Part shown: one piece after another, positions 16,399 through 25,633 of the stretch
How positions within the stretch are numbered: the first letter of the stretch is position 1
Layout of the letters: each line of letters begins with the position of its first letter
From: an uncultured Lachnospiraceae bacterium
Lineage (GTDB): Bacteria > Bacillota > Clostridia > Lachnospirales > Lachnospiraceae
Direction of reading: 5' to 3'
Assembly (NCBI GenBank): GCA_910586205.1
Contig: CAJUGD010000003.1
Location: 19,385 to 83,384, forward strand
DNA: 64,000 nucleotides
Translations under genes and position numbers: made by a program
The notes under the pieces: model-generated
Database searches by the model: none
What the model saw: the letters and a program-made list of their open reading frames with translations, nothing else
What the model was told of the DNA's origin: nothing

Positions 16399-17484
16399 AT
16401 GGGAAGAGTGTATAACTTTTCAGCAGGTCCGGCTGTGCTGCCGGAGGAGGTTTTAAAAGAGGCTGCCGAGGAAATGCTGGACTACAAGGGCACCGGCATG
16501 TCTGTGATGGAGATGAGTCATCGTTCCAAAGCGTTTGAGGGAATTATTCAGGAGGCTGAGGCAGATCTTCGGGATCTGATGAATATTCCGGATAATTATA
16601 AGGTGCTGTTTCTTCAGGGAGGAGCTCACCTGCAGTTTTCCATGATTCCCCAGAATCTGATGAAGAATAAGGTGGCAGATTATATTATCACAGGGCAGTG
16701 GGCGAAAAAGGCTTTTAAGGAAGCGCAGAAATATGGAAAAGCAGTGGCAGTGGCCTCCAGTGAGGACAAGACATTTAGTTATATACCGGATTGCTCGGAT
16801 CTTCCGATAAGTGAAGATGCAGATTATGTATATATCTGTGAGAACAATACGATCTATGGCACGAAGTTTAAGACTCTGCCTAACACCAAGGGAAAGACTT
16901 TGGTGGCAGATGTTTCTTCCTGCTTTCTTTCTGAGCCGGTAGATGTGACCAAGTACGGAGTGATCTATGGCGGTGTACAGAAGAATATCGGTCCGGCCGG
17001 TGTGGTGATTGTCATCATCCGCGAGGATTTGATTACAGAAGATGTGCTGGAGGGCACTCCCACCATGTGTCAGTACAAGACTCATGCAGATGCAAAGTCT
17101 CTTTACAATACACCTCCGGCCTACGGTATTTATATCTGCGGAAAGGTGTTTAAATGGCTGAAGTCAAAAGGCGGCCTGGGAGTTATGAAAGAGCATAATG
17201 AGAAAAAGGCAAAGTTTCTCTATGATTTCCTGGATGAGAGTAAACTCTTTAAGGGAACTGTGGTGAAGAATGACCGCTCTTTGATGAATGTGCCTTTCGT
17301 GACAGGAGATGCTGACTTAGACGCCCAGTTTATCAAAGAGGCGTCTGCTGCCGGTTTTGTGAATCTGAAGGGACACAGGAGCGTAGGCGGCATGAGGGCC
17401 AGCATTTATAATGCCATGCCCATGGAAGGCGTGGAGAAGCTGGTAGAGTTTATGAAAAAGTTTGAGGAGGCACATCAGGCATGA
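16399..17484 (+). CDS. serC: Phosphoserine aminotransferase
   Basis: PLP enzyme converting 3-phosphohydroxypyruvate and glutamate to phosphoserine. It begins VYNFSAGPAVLPEEVL, and the PLP lysine is in YGGVQKNIGPAGV; the C-terminal GHRSVGGMRASIYNAMP is typical. 361 residues, full length. GAGGAGG is nine bases upstream. It overlaps serA by four bases (ATGA), so the two are translationally coupled. Confidence 0.96.
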   Translation: MGRVYNFSAGPAVLPEEVLKEAAEEMLDYKGTGMSVMEMSHRSKAFEGIIQEAEADLRDLMNIPDNYKVLFLQGGAHLQFSMIPQNLMKNKVADYIITGQWAKKAFKEAQKYGKAVAVASSEDKTFSYIPDCSDLPISEDADYVYICENNTIYGTKFKTLPNTKGKTLVADVSSCFLSEPVDVTKYGVIYGGVQKNIGPAGVVIVIIREDLITEDVLEGTPTMCQYKTHADAKSLYNTPPAYGIYICGKVFKWLKSKGGLGVMKEHNEKKAKFLYDFLDESKLFKGTVVKNDRSLMNVPFVTGDADLDAQFIKEASAAGFVNLKGHRSVGGMRASIYNAMPMEGVEKLVEFMKKFEEAHQA

Positions 17485-18644
17485 AAACCATTCATTGTTT
17501 AAATGCAATTTCCAAATTTGGTTTAGGATTTTTGACAGAAGATTATAAGCTGACAGATGAAATCAAGGAAGCACAGGGGATCTTAGTGCGGAGTGCATCT
17601 CTTCATGACATGGAATTTTCCGATTCCCTTCTGGCTGTGGCCAGGGCTGGCGCAGGCGTAAACAATATTCCGCTGGAGGATTGTGCAAAGAGTGGAATTG
17701 TAGTATTCAACACTCCGGGGGCAAATGCCAATGGCGTGAAGGAGCTTTTGCTGGCAGGGCTTTTGCTGGCAAGCCGCGATATTATCGGAGGGATTGGCTG
17801 GTGTCGGGACAATAAGGATGACGAGAACATTTCTAAGACCGTGGAGAAAAGCAAAAAGGCGTTTGCCGGCGGGGAGATCAAGGGCAAAAAGCTGGGCGTT
17901 ATCGGTTTGGGCGCCATTGGCGCTGAGGTGGCCAATGCGGCGGCAGCCTTAGGAATGGAAGTTTACGGCTATGATCCATATATTTCGGTCAATGCTGCCT
18001 GGATGCTGTCTAGAGACGTAAAACATATTACAAGTGTGGATACCATTTATCAGGAGTGTGACTTTATCTCGGTTCATGTACCGCTGTTAGATTCTACCAG
18101 AGGAATGATAAACCAGGAAACCTTTGCCAAGATGAAGGATGGAGTTGTGGTGCTGAACTTTGCAAGGGATCTTTTGGTCAATGATGATGATATGGCAGAA
18201 GCCCTTGCATCTGGCAAGGTGAAAAAATATATCAGCGATTTCCCCAATCCGAAGGTGGTCAAGATGCCCGGAGCTATTGTGATACCTCACCTGGGAGCGT
18301 CCACAGAGGAATCCGAGGATAATTGTGCAAAGATGGCGGTGATGGAGCTGATGGATTATCTGGAAAACGGAAATATCCGCAATTCTGTCAATTATCCGGC
18401 ATGTGATATGGGCGTGTGCAAGACCGAGAGCCGTGTGGCGGTCATGCATTTGAATGTGCCTAATATGATCGGCCAGGTGACAGGCACCATGGCTTCCGGC
18501 GGAATCAATATTTCCGATATGACCAATAAGAGCCGGGACAAATATGCATATACCCTGATGGATCTTGACAAACAGCCGGATGAGGAGACGATAAAGAAGC
18601 TTCAGGCAATCAACGGGATCCTGCGGGTGCGGGTGATCAAATAA
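17481..18644 (+). CDS. serA: D-3-phosphoglycerate dehydrogenase with C-terminal ACT domain
   Basis: NAD-dependent oxidation of 3-phosphoglycerate, the entry step of serine synthesis. The Rossmann motif is in LGVIGLGAIGAEVANAA, and catalytic residues in VLNFARDLLVN and IPHLGASTEESEDNCA (His). Residues ~315-387 form an ACT domain, probably the site of serine feedback. 387 residues, the short clostridial type. Start overlaps the serC stop. Confidence 0.95.
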   Translation: MKTIHCLNAISKFGLGFLTEDYKLTDEIKEAQGILVRSASLHDMEFSDSLLAVARAGAGVNNIPLEDCAKSGIVVFNTPGANANGVKELLLAGLLLASRDIIGGIGWCRDNKDDENISKTVEKSKKAFAGGEIKGKKLGVIGLGAIGAEVANAAAALGMEVYGYDPYISVNAAWMLSRDVKHITSVDTIYQECDFISVHVPLLDSTRGMINQETFAKMKDGVVVLNFARDLLVNDDDMAEALASGKVKKYISDFPNPKVVKMPGAIVIPHLGASTEESEDNCAKMAVMELMDYLENGNIRNSVNYPACDMGVCKTESRVAVMHLNVPNMIGQVTGTMASGGINISDMTNKSRDKYAYTLMDLDKQPDEETIKKLQAINGILRVRVIK

Positions 18645-18673
18645 AAGCGGAACCAACGAGAAGGAGAACAGAT

Positions 18674-20044
18674 ATGGCGGAGATAAGACCGTTTCGGTGT
18701 ATCCGTCCTGCAGAGGAAGCGGCGTCAAAGGTGGCGGCGCTTCCTTATGATGTTTACAGCCGGCAGGAGGCAAAAAAGGAAGTGGAGAAAAATCCCATGT
18801 CATTTCTGGCAGTGGATCGGGCAGAGACCCAGTTTTCTGACGATGTGGATCTCCATGAGCCCAAGGTCTATGAAAAGGCCAGGGAAATTTTAGAAAAATG
18901 GCAGGAGGAAGGGATCTTGTATGAGGATCCGGCAGAGTGCTATTATTTATATGAGCTGACCATGAATGGGCGCAGCCAGGCAGGGATCGTGGCCTGTGCC
19001 TCTGTGGATGATTATGTGAATGGTGTGATTAAAAAGCATGAAAATACCAGGGAGGACAAGGAACAGGACCGGATCTGCCATGTGGACGTGACAGGAGCCC
19101 ACACAGGGCCGATCTTTTTGGCTTATCGTTCGGACCAGGAGCTGAACCAGATTGTAGATGAGGTGCGCAGCCAGGAAACCTTGTATGATTTTACGGCAGA
19201 GGATGGGGTGCGGCATAGGGTGTGGAAGGTGGATGATGAGAAGGCCGGCAAGACCGGTGCGGATACAGAAGCCGGAACAGGGACGGAACAGGCCGGGGAG
19301 GTCAGAGAAGACAACCGGACAAGCCGGATCTACAAACGGTTTAAAGCGATGGAGGCAATTTATATTGCAGACGGCCATCACCGGGCAGCCTCAGCCGTAA
19401 AAGTAGGGCTGAAGCGGAGAGATGAACGCTCAGGCTGTACAGGCCAGGAGCCGTTTAATTTCTTTTTGTCTGTGCTGTTTCCAGATGACCAGCTTCTGAT
19501 CATGCCTTATAACCGGGTGGTAAAGGATTTAAACGGATGGAGCGCGGAAGCATTTTTAGAGAAGGTAAAAGACCGGTTTATAGTCAAGGAATGTGTAAAG
19601 GCCGAAAGAAATGGGGCGAACCTTGTTGGAGACAGGGGGACAGGGGATAAGAAGAACGAGTCAGCATGTCAGCCAAAAGAACGGCACCATATGGGGATGT
19701 ATCTAAAAGGGCAATGGTATGAGCTTAAGGTAAAGCATGAATCCATTGTCAAAGATCCGGTAAAAGGGCTGGATGTGTCCATTTTGCAGGATATCCTTTT
19801 GGAGCCGGTGCTGGGGATACAAGATCCCCGGACAGATGAGAGAATACAGTTTGTCGGAGGCATCAGAGGGCTTTCTGAGCTGGAACGGCTGGTAGATGAG
19901 GGAAAAGGGGCAGTGGCTTTTGCCATGTACCCAACCTCTGTACAGGAGCTTTTTTCTGTGGCAGATGCAGGTCTTTTAATGCCGCCTAAATCCACCTGGT
20001 TTGAGCCGAAGCTGCGGAGCGGATTGTTTATTCATAAGCTTTAG
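18674..20044 (+). CDS. DUF1015 family protein in the serine operon
   Basis: A 456-residue protein beginning MAEIRPFRCIRPAEEAASKVAALPYDVYS, a typical DUF1015 opening. Other conserved parts are IKKHENTREDKEQDR, VTGAHTGPIFLAYR and YIADGHHRAASAVK. The DGHHR motif resembles the phosphate/ATP-binding box of ParB/Srx-fold proteins, a fold that includes free-serine kinases (SerK, SbnI); that link is inference. A low-complexity insert (about residues 205-222, Gly/Thr/Glu-rich) separates domains. It follows serA by 29 bases and precedes a terminator, so it is the last gene of the serC-serA operon. Function is not established; a role in serine or phosphoserine metabolism is suggested by context. No serB phosphatase is present here. 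Confidence 0.88.
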   Translation: MAEIRPFRCIRPAEEAASKVAALPYDVYSRQEAKKEVEKNPMSFLAVDRAETQFSDDVDLHEPKVYEKAREILEKWQEEGILYEDPAECYYLYELTMNGRSQAGIVACASVDDYVNGVIKKHENTREDKEQDRICHVDVTGAHTGPIFLAYRSDQELNQIVDEVRSQETLYDFTAEDGVRHRVWKVDDEKAGKTGADTEAGTGTEQAGEVREDNRTSRIYKRFKAMEAIYIADGHHRAASAVKVGLKRRDERSGCTGQEPFNFFLSVLFPDDQLLIMPYNRVVKDLNGWSAEAFLEKVKDRFIVKECVKAERNGANLVGDRGTGDKKNESACQPKERHHMGMYLKGQWYELKVKHESIVKDPVKGLDVSILQDILLEPVLGIQDPRTDERIQFVGGIRGLSELERLVDEGKGAVAFAMYPTSVQELFSVADAGLLMPPKSTWFEPKLRSGLFIHKL

Positions 20045-20115
20045 ATGTTTATCTGCCAGAAAGCAGATTCTTAGGAAGGGAGTAAATGGGGCGGTAAAAT
20101 AACATAGGTAATTCT

Positions 20116-20151
20116 GGAAGGACAGATGATAATAAACTGTCCTTCCTTTTT
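20116..20151 (+). terminator. Terminator of the serC-serA-DUF1015 operon
   Basis: A perfect 10-bp stem GGAAGGACAG / CTGTCCTTCC (20116-20125, 20137-20146) followed by TTTTT. Confidence 0.88.
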
Positions 20152-20200
20152 GAGTTAAGAGTATTCCATAATCAGTTGTCCGAATAATGGGCAGCGGCTG

Positions 20201-21262
20201 TTATACCTCATTTGCCAACAACCTTTCTACATCCAACAGTCCCCACCCCTGTTGATTCTTCGGCAGGCCAATGTCCAGTGCGCTATTCCGCAGATGGAGT
20301 TTTACATCCCGGTTGCTCATTTCCGGATATTTTTCCAGCAACAGGGCAATGGAGCCGGATACCAGGGGTGTAGCCATAGAGGTTCCGCTTTTTCCTGTAT
20401 ATTTTCCCGGTTGATTGGCACAGCTTATAATGGAGGCGCCAGGGGCAACGATATCCGGTTTACAGATACAGGCATTGGTAGGCCCGCGGCCAGAATAATC
20501 GATCATCCGGCTGCCCATAACATTTACCTCCTTATGGTCGTCAGAGCAGCCTACCGTGATAACCTTCCGGCTGATGCCAGGAGTGGTGATGGTGCCGCTT
20601 TTCGGACCCATATTGCCGGCGGCAACTACCACAACTAATCCGTCGTCCCACGCAGCATTGACGCCGCGGACCAGGGCAGAGTTTTCGCTCATGTTCCGGC
20701 GGCAGAAGGAGCCGACGGAGATATTGACAATACGTATGTTGAACCGTTCCCGGTTCTCCCGGATCCACCGCAGTCCGGCCAGCACATCAGAGGAGTAGCC
20801 GTTGCCCCGGCGGTCCAGCACTTTTATGGGGATCAGATGGCATCCGGGGGCAATACCGCAGTAAAGACCTTCCTCAGATCTTCCGGTGCCTCCGATGATT
20901 CCGCACACATGGGTACCATGGCCATTGTCGTCATATGGTGTTTGTCTTTTTTGTACAATATCGCAGAACGCGGCGATTCTATGATCTAAGTCTTCATGGG
21001 GAAAGCAGCCGGTGTCTAAAACGGCGACACCGATGCCTCTGCCGTTAAGCCCGTTGGTATTCACCCCATGAATCTGAAGTTTTGCATGGTTCACAAAAAC
21101 ATACCTGCAGCTTTCTTCTATATTATTATTAGGGTATTCGTGGACATTTGCAGGATTGACGGTCTGAGGGAAAATCCGGTTGACTTTTCCGGGAGGATAT
21201 GTTAGACTACTTTTAACATAAATCAGATGGCTGTTACTGGTAATGCAGGCAAGACCACACAA
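20201..21262 (-). CDS. S8 family serine peptidase (subtilase)
   Basis: The subtilase triad is intact: Asp in VAVLDTGCFPHEDL (83), His in DDNGHGTHVCGIIGG (115), oxyanion Asn in VVAAGNMGP (217) and Ser in GKSGTSMATPLVSG (295). There is no signal peptide or standard propeptide, so it resembles intracellular or AprX-like subtilases. It is cysteine-rich (about 13 Cys). The 5' end is uncertain: the open frame begins at a TTG that lies inside the RAT and promoter of the divergent PTS operon and has no ribosome-binding site. A GTG at 21094 (residue 57) is a possible later start, about 27 residues before the catalytic Asp. Confidence 0.85.
   Translation of the reverse strand: MCGLACITSNSHLIYVKSSLTYPPGKVNRIFPQTVNPANVHEYPNNNIEESCRYVFVNHAKLQIHGVNTNGLNGRGIGVAVLDTGCFPHEDLDHRIAAFCDIVQKRQTPYDDNGHGTHVCGIIGGTGRSEEGLYCGIAPGCHLIPIKVLDRRGNGYSSDVLAGLRWIRENRERFNIRIVNISVGSFCRRNMSENSALVRGVNAAWDDGLVVVVAAGNMGPKSGTITTPGISRKVITVGCSDDHKEVNVMGSRMIDYSGRGPTNACICKPDIVAPGASIISCANQPGKYTGKSGTSMATPLVSGSIALLLEKYPEMSNRDVKLHLRNSALDIGLPKNQQGWGLLDVERLLANEV
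21180..21208 (+). promoter_or_regulatory. Promoter of the beta-glucoside PTS operon
   Basis: TTGACT (21180-21185), 17 bases, TAGACT (21203-21208); transcription would begin near 21215, just before the RAT. It lies antisense within the 5' part of the subtilase reading frame. Confidence 0.65.
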
Positions 21263-21307
21263 GAATACGTTTTTATAACGTTATTTTTGTTGTGGTCTTT
21301 TTGTTTT
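21227..21307 (+). promoter_or_regulatory. LicT/BglG RAT overlapping a transcription terminator
   Basis: CTGTTACTGGTAATGCAGGC followed by AAGACC (21231-21256) matches the ribonucleic antiterminator consensus of BglG/LicT targets. The terminator left arm AAGACCACA (21251-21259) shares the RAT 3' strand and pairs with TGTGGTCTT (21291-21299) in an extended stem, followed by a T tract to 21307. LicT binding should stabilise the RAT and block the terminator when beta-glucoside is present. Confidence 0.85.
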
Positions 21308-21314
21308 TCAGTAA

Positions 21315-21400
21315 GGAGCTGTTCAGATATAACTTCTCAGTTTGACTTATGCCTTGAAGAAAGAGACAAGAAAAATGTAAAGTTATTTCGGAACAGTTCC
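21315..21400. repeat. Imperfect 21-bp inverted repeat in the PTS leader
   Basis: 21315-21335 and 21380-21400 pair at 19 of 21 positions including a G-U pair, separated by 44 bases. It lies between the terminator and the IIBCA ribosome-binding site. It looks like a small MITE-type element rather than part of the LicT switch, which is complete upstream. Confidence 0.6.
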
Positions 21401-21432
21401 TAAGAAGCGCCGCAGGAGAGAAAGGAGATTTT

Positions 21433-23334
21433 ATGGATTACAAAAAGTTAGGGAAGGATTTGCTTCCATTGGTAGGAGGAGCCGATAATATCAGCAAGCT
21501 GACACATTGTGCCACCCGGCTTCGATTTGAATTTTACGATAGGAGTAAAGTGGACGAGACGGCAATCAAAAGAACTTCTGGTGTTATCAGTGTGGTAGAG
21601 AAGGGAGGACAGTTTCAGGTAGTTGTAGGAAATGATGTTCCTATTACTTACCGGGTCTTGATTAATGAGATGGGAGGAACAGCAGGAAGATCGGATTCTG
21701 GGAAATCAGGAACCAATTCAGGGGAACAACAGGAAAAAAAATCCATTATTACGAATATTATTAGTGTGATTTCCACTACATTTACACCGGTTATTCCGGC
21801 ATTGATTGGCGGAGGTATGATCAAGGCAGTCCTGTCAATCCTGGTACTGTTTGGGTTAGATGATACAAGCTCTACCTATGCATTATTGAATTTAATCTCA
21901 GATGCTGCATTTTACTTTATGCCGGTACTGCTGGCTTATGGCGCGGCAATTAAATTCGAGTGTAATCCGGTGTTGGCAATGACATTGGCCAGTGCGCTGC
22001 TTCACCCGACCTGGGCAGGAATGGTAGGAGCCGGTGAGTCTATAGACTTTTTCCATATTCCGGTAAAGCTGGTGGATTATTCCTATTCTGTGATTCCGAT
22101 TATTTTAAGCATCTGGATCATGTCTTATGTGGAAAAGATGGCAGAAAAGTACACGCCATCTATCATAAAATTTTTCTTAAAGCCGCTGATTATTTTGTTT
22201 ATTTCTGCACCTATTGCAATGATTATCATTGGACCGTTTGGAAGCTTTTTAAATACTTTGCTGGAGACCGGGGCAAATATGATCAATGCCAGAGCAAGCT
22301 GGCTTTTGCCAATGCTGATGGGGGCTTTCCAGCCATTCCTGGTTTTGACAGGCACCGCCTGGGCTATGACCCCGATTGCCACGGTTCAGATTTCCTCTTT
22401 AGGCTATGAGATTGTGAATGGTCCTGGCATGCTGGCATCCAATATAGCACAGGGCGGCGCTACTTTGGCAGTAGCGCTGAAGACAAAGAATCAGCAGTTA
22501 AAACAGTTGGCCAGTTCCTCTGGATTTACAGCGGTTATGGGGATTACAGAGCCTTGTCTTTACGGTGTGATCCTGCCATTAAAAAAGCCCTTGATTGCAT
22601 CTATGATCGGTGGGGGAGTAGGTGGCATTTACGCAGGAATCTCCGGATTGGTGCGTTATGCATTTGTCTCTCCCGGATTGGCGGCCTTGCCGGCATTTAT
22701 TGGAGAAAATCCGATGAATATTGTACATGCAGTGATTACCTGTGTGATTTCTTTCGCGGCAGCTTTTGCGGCTGTCTGGATTATGGGATTTGATGACGGC
22801 GAGAGCGGGAAGGATAAAAGGCAGGAAATAGAGGATTTGAAAATAAAAGCAAATTCAAGAAAGGAAAATACAGAAGAAGGTAAAAGTCAGATAGTATCTG
22901 TGCCGATAAATGGTGAGATCGTTTCTTTGGATCGGGTTAATGACGCAGTGTTTTCACAGAAGATTCTGGGTGACGGGGTGGCTATTATACCAGAAGAAGG
23001 CAAGGTTTTTTCCCCGGTTAACGGCGTGGTCTCAGCGCTGTTTGAAACAAAACATGCCATTGGAATTACCAGTGAGGAGGGAATCGAGCTATTGATTCAT
23101 ATTGGTATTGATACGGTGAATCTGCAGGGAAAGTATTTTACTGCTCATGTGGATGTCGGAACCCAGGTTGAGAAAGGCGATTTGATGATTTCTTTTGACG
23201 GGGAGAAGATCCAAAAGGAAGGATACGATATTATTACACCGGTTTTGATCGCAAATATGGCGCAGTTCACATCCATAGACGTGCAGAAAGACGGAAAGGC
23301 GGCAGCAGGAGAACCTCTTATGATAATCAGTTGA
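21433..23334 (+). CDS. bglP: Beta-glucoside PTS transporter, EIIBCA
   Basis: A 633-residue permease that imports and phosphorylates beta-glucosides (salicin, arbutin or cellobiose type). Domain order is IIB (phospho-Cys26 in KLTHCATRLRF), IIC membrane domain (~105-460), and IIA with phospho-His556 in IELLIHIGIDTV. A charged linker joins IIC to IIA. AAAGGAG lies just upstream. It is the first gene of an operon with a 6-phospho-beta-glucosidase and LicT, which fixes the substrate class. Confidence 0.94.
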   Translation: MDYKKLGKDLLPLVGGADNISKLTHCATRLRFEFYDRSKVDETAIKRTSGVISVVEKGGQFQVVVGNDVPITYRVLINEMGGTAGRSDSGKSGTNSGEQQEKKSIITNIISVISTTFTPVIPALIGGGMIKAVLSILVLFGLDDTSSTYALLNLISDAAFYFMPVLLAYGAAIKFECNPVLAMTLASALLHPTWAGMVGAGESIDFFHIPVKLVDYSYSVIPIILSIWIMSYVEKMAEKYTPSIIKFFLKPLIILFISAPIAMIIIGPFGSFLNTLLETGANMINARASWLLPMLMGAFQPFLVLTGTAWAMTPIATVQISSLGYEIVNGPGMLASNIAQGGATLAVALKTKNQQLKQLASSSGFTAVMGITEPCLYGVILPLKKPLIASMIGGGVGGIYAGISGLVRYAFVSPGLAALPAFIGENPMNIVHAVITCVISFAAAFAAVWIMGFDDGESGKDKRQEIEDLKIKANSRKENTEEGKSQIVSVPINGEIVSLDRVNDAVFSQKILGDGVAIIPEEGKVFSPVNGVVSALFETKHAIGITSEEGIELLIHIGIDTVNLQGKYFTAHVDVGTQVEKGDLMISFDGEKIQKEGYDIITPVLIANMAQFTSIDVQKDGKAAAGEPLMIIS

Positions 23335-23359
23335 GGAACAGAACGGAAAGGAGTATAAT

Positions 23360-24769
23360 ATGTATTACGCAAAACAGCAGACATTTCCGAAAGGATTTTT
23401 GTGGGGTGCTTCTACCTCGGCATATCAGGTGGAGGGCGCTTGGGATGAGGATGGGAAAAGCCCTTCTATTATTGATATGTATGAGCATCCAAAAGAGTAT
23501 GCGGACTTTAAAACAGCAAGTGATCATTATCATTGCTATAAGGAAGATATCCGTCTGTTTGCAGAGTTAGGTCTTAAGGCATACCGCTTTTCTGTAGCAT
23601 GGACCAGGATTATTCCCGGGGGAACCGGCAGGGTGAATACGGCCGGAATACGGCACTATCACGATGTGATCCAAGAGTGCCGCACATATGGAATTGAACC
23701 GATTGTGACTATGTACCATTTTGATCTTCCTTATTGTCTGGAGGAAAAAGGAGGATGGGGCAACCGGGAGACTATTGAGGCGTTTGTGGAATATGCCAGG
23801 GTTCTTTTTACGAATTATGGCAAAGAGGTGAAATACTGGCTGACAATCAATGAACAGAATACCATGATTCTTCATCCTGGAGCGATTGGTCTGCCCAAAG
23901 GCGGAAAATTGCCGTCAAAAAAAGAGTTATACCAGCAGAATCATCATTTGATGCTGGCTCAGGCCAGAGTGATGAAGCTTTGCCATGAGCTTTGCCCAGA
24001 AGCAAAGATCGGACCGGCGCTGAACCTGACCGCTATGTATCCGGAAACATGCAAACCAGAGGATGTAATTGCGGCTCACAACTGGGAAGTGATACGATGC
24101 TGGAATTTTGCAGATGTTCCGGTATTTGGATGGTACCATCCCTTAGCTTGGAGATACCTGCAGGACAGGGGGCTGGATCCGGAAGTAAAAGAAGGGGACA
24201 GAGAGTGTCTGGCAGGAGCCAGACCGGATTTTATGGCGATGAATTATTATTCTACCGCAACGATTGCTGCGAGCCGGGGCGATGCTTCCGATGTATCGGC
24301 CAGAGCTGGGGATCAACAGATTATGCTCGGAGAGGAAGGCGTGTACCGTGCGGCGGAGAATCCCTATGTGGCTAAAACGAAATATGGGTGGGTGATTGAT
24401 CCATCTGGATTTCGATATACTTTACGGAAGGTATATGAACGATATCATCTTCCGATTTTGATCACGGAAAATGGAATAGGAGCTCCGGATGCTCTGGAGA
24501 ATGGTCAGGTTCATGATGATTACCGGATTGATTTTATCCGGCAGCATTTGAATGCGATGCGTCTGGCTATTACAGACGGGGTAGAGGTCATAGGATATTG
24601 TCCTTGGGCGGCACTGGATGTGGTCAGCACTCATCAGGGATATCAGAAGCGTTATGGCTTTCTTTATGTGGATAGGGATGAGTTTGACCTAAAAGATATG
24701 AGGCGGATAAAAAAGGACAGCTATTTCTGGTATCAGAAGGTAATCGCTGGGAATGGAGACAGCTTATAG
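23360..24769 (+). CDS. 6-phospho-beta-glucosidase, glycoside hydrolase family 1
   Basis: Hydrolyses the phosphorylated beta-glucoside delivered by the adjacent PTS. GH1 markers: FLWGASTSAYQVEGAW at the N-terminus, acid/base Glu165 in LTINEQN and nucleophile Glu370 in ILITENGIG. The C-terminal KKDSYFWYQKVI segment has the Lys/Tyr pattern seen in phospho-specific members. 469 residues, full length. It starts 25 bases after the transporter. Confidence 0.95.
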   Translation: MYYAKQQTFPKGFLWGASTSAYQVEGAWDEDGKSPSIIDMYEHPKEYADFKTASDHYHCYKEDIRLFAELGLKAYRFSVAWTRIIPGGTGRVNTAGIRHYHDVIQECRTYGIEPIVTMYHFDLPYCLEEKGGWGNRETIEAFVEYARVLFTNYGKEVKYWLTINEQNTMILHPGAIGLPKGGKLPSKKELYQQNHHLMLAQARVMKLCHELCPEAKIGPALNLTAMYPETCKPEDVIAAHNWEVIRCWNFADVPVFGWYHPLAWRYLQDRGLDPEVKEGDRECLAGARPDFMAMNYYSTATIAASRGDASDVSARAGDQQIMLGEEGVYRAAENPYVAKTKYGWVIDPSGFRYTLRKVYERYHLPILITENGIGAPDALENGQVHDDYRIDFIRQHLNAMRLAITDGVEVIGYCPWAALDVVSTHQGYQKRYGFLYVDRDEFDLKDMRRIKKDSYFWYQKVIAGNGDSL

Positions 24770-24799
24770 AAGGGGTTGCCATAGATTAGGGGGGATAAC

Positions 24800-25633
24800 A
24801 TGAGGGTGGTAAAAATCCTGAATAATAATTATATATTAGTAGAGGATCCGAATGGAAATGAATGTATTGTTATGGGGAAAGGGTTGCGATTTTCGAATCA
24901 GGTAGGAAGTGAACTGAAAGAGGAAAATATTCAGAAGATTTTTGCCTTAAAAGATAAGAAATCTGTCCGTGACTGGCAGCAGATGCTGGAAGGCGTTTCG
25001 GAGGATTATGGCGAAGCGATCCATTCTGCAATCATGCTTGCAGACGAGGCAATGCCGGGAAAATTAAATAGCCAGGTTTTTATTATCCTTTTTGATCATC
25101 TTATTTTTGCCCTGGAACGGCAGCATAAGAACATAATTCTTCAAAACCGTCTTTTGTGGGAGGTGCGGCAATTTTACCCTGCAGAATTTGCATTGGGGAA
25201 AAGGATGATCGAATATTTGAATCAGCGGCTGCAGATAAAGCTGCCGGAGGAAGAAGCCGGTAATATTGCTTTTCATTTAGTAAATGCCCAGACAGAAAAT
25301 CCCAATATGGAACAGACCATACAGGCAGTAAAAATGCTGAAGGATATTTTCAACATTGTCCAGTATTCCTTTGTCAACCGGATTCGGACTGATTCCATAC
25401 ATTATACCCGTTTTGTGACCCATATGCAGTTTTTTTTGCAGCGGGTGTTAGAGCATAAAATGCTTTCTGGAGATGAACTGGATATTTTTGAACAGGTCGC
25501 CAAGGGGCATCCGGAGAGCTATTGTTGTGCTCGAAAGATCGGCGCTTATATTCAGGGTGTCCAGAAGGAAGAAATTTCCAGAGAAGAACTATTATATCTT
25601 ACGATTCATATTGCCAGGATTGTTTTGGGATAA
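24800..25633 (+). CDS. licT: BglG/LicT family transcription antiterminator
   Basis: RNA-binding antiterminator controlling this operon. Residues 1-55 form the CAT RNA-binding domain (MRVVKILNNNYILVEDPNGNE, GKGLRFSNQVG). Two PRD domains follow, with candidate phospho-histidines in LFDHLIFALER and NIAFHLVNAQ (PRD1) and THMQFFLQR and LTIHIARI (PRD2). PTS-dependent phosphorylation would set its activity. 277 residues, complete. The single RAT seen at the operon front is the likely target, so it autoregulates. Confidence 0.94.
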   Translation: MRVVKILNNNYILVEDPNGNECIVMGKGLRFSNQVGSELKEENIQKIFALKDKKSVRDWQQMLEGVSEDYGEAIHSAIMLADEAMPGKLNSQVFIILFDHLIFALERQHKNIILQNRLLWEVRQFYPAEFALGKRMIEYLNQRLQIKLPEEEAGNIAFHLVNAQTENPNMEQTIQAVKMLKDIFNIVQYSFVNRIRTDSIHYTRFVTHMQFFLQRVLEHKMLSGDELDIFEQVAKGHPESYCCARKIGAYIQGVQKEEISREELLYLTIHIARIVLG

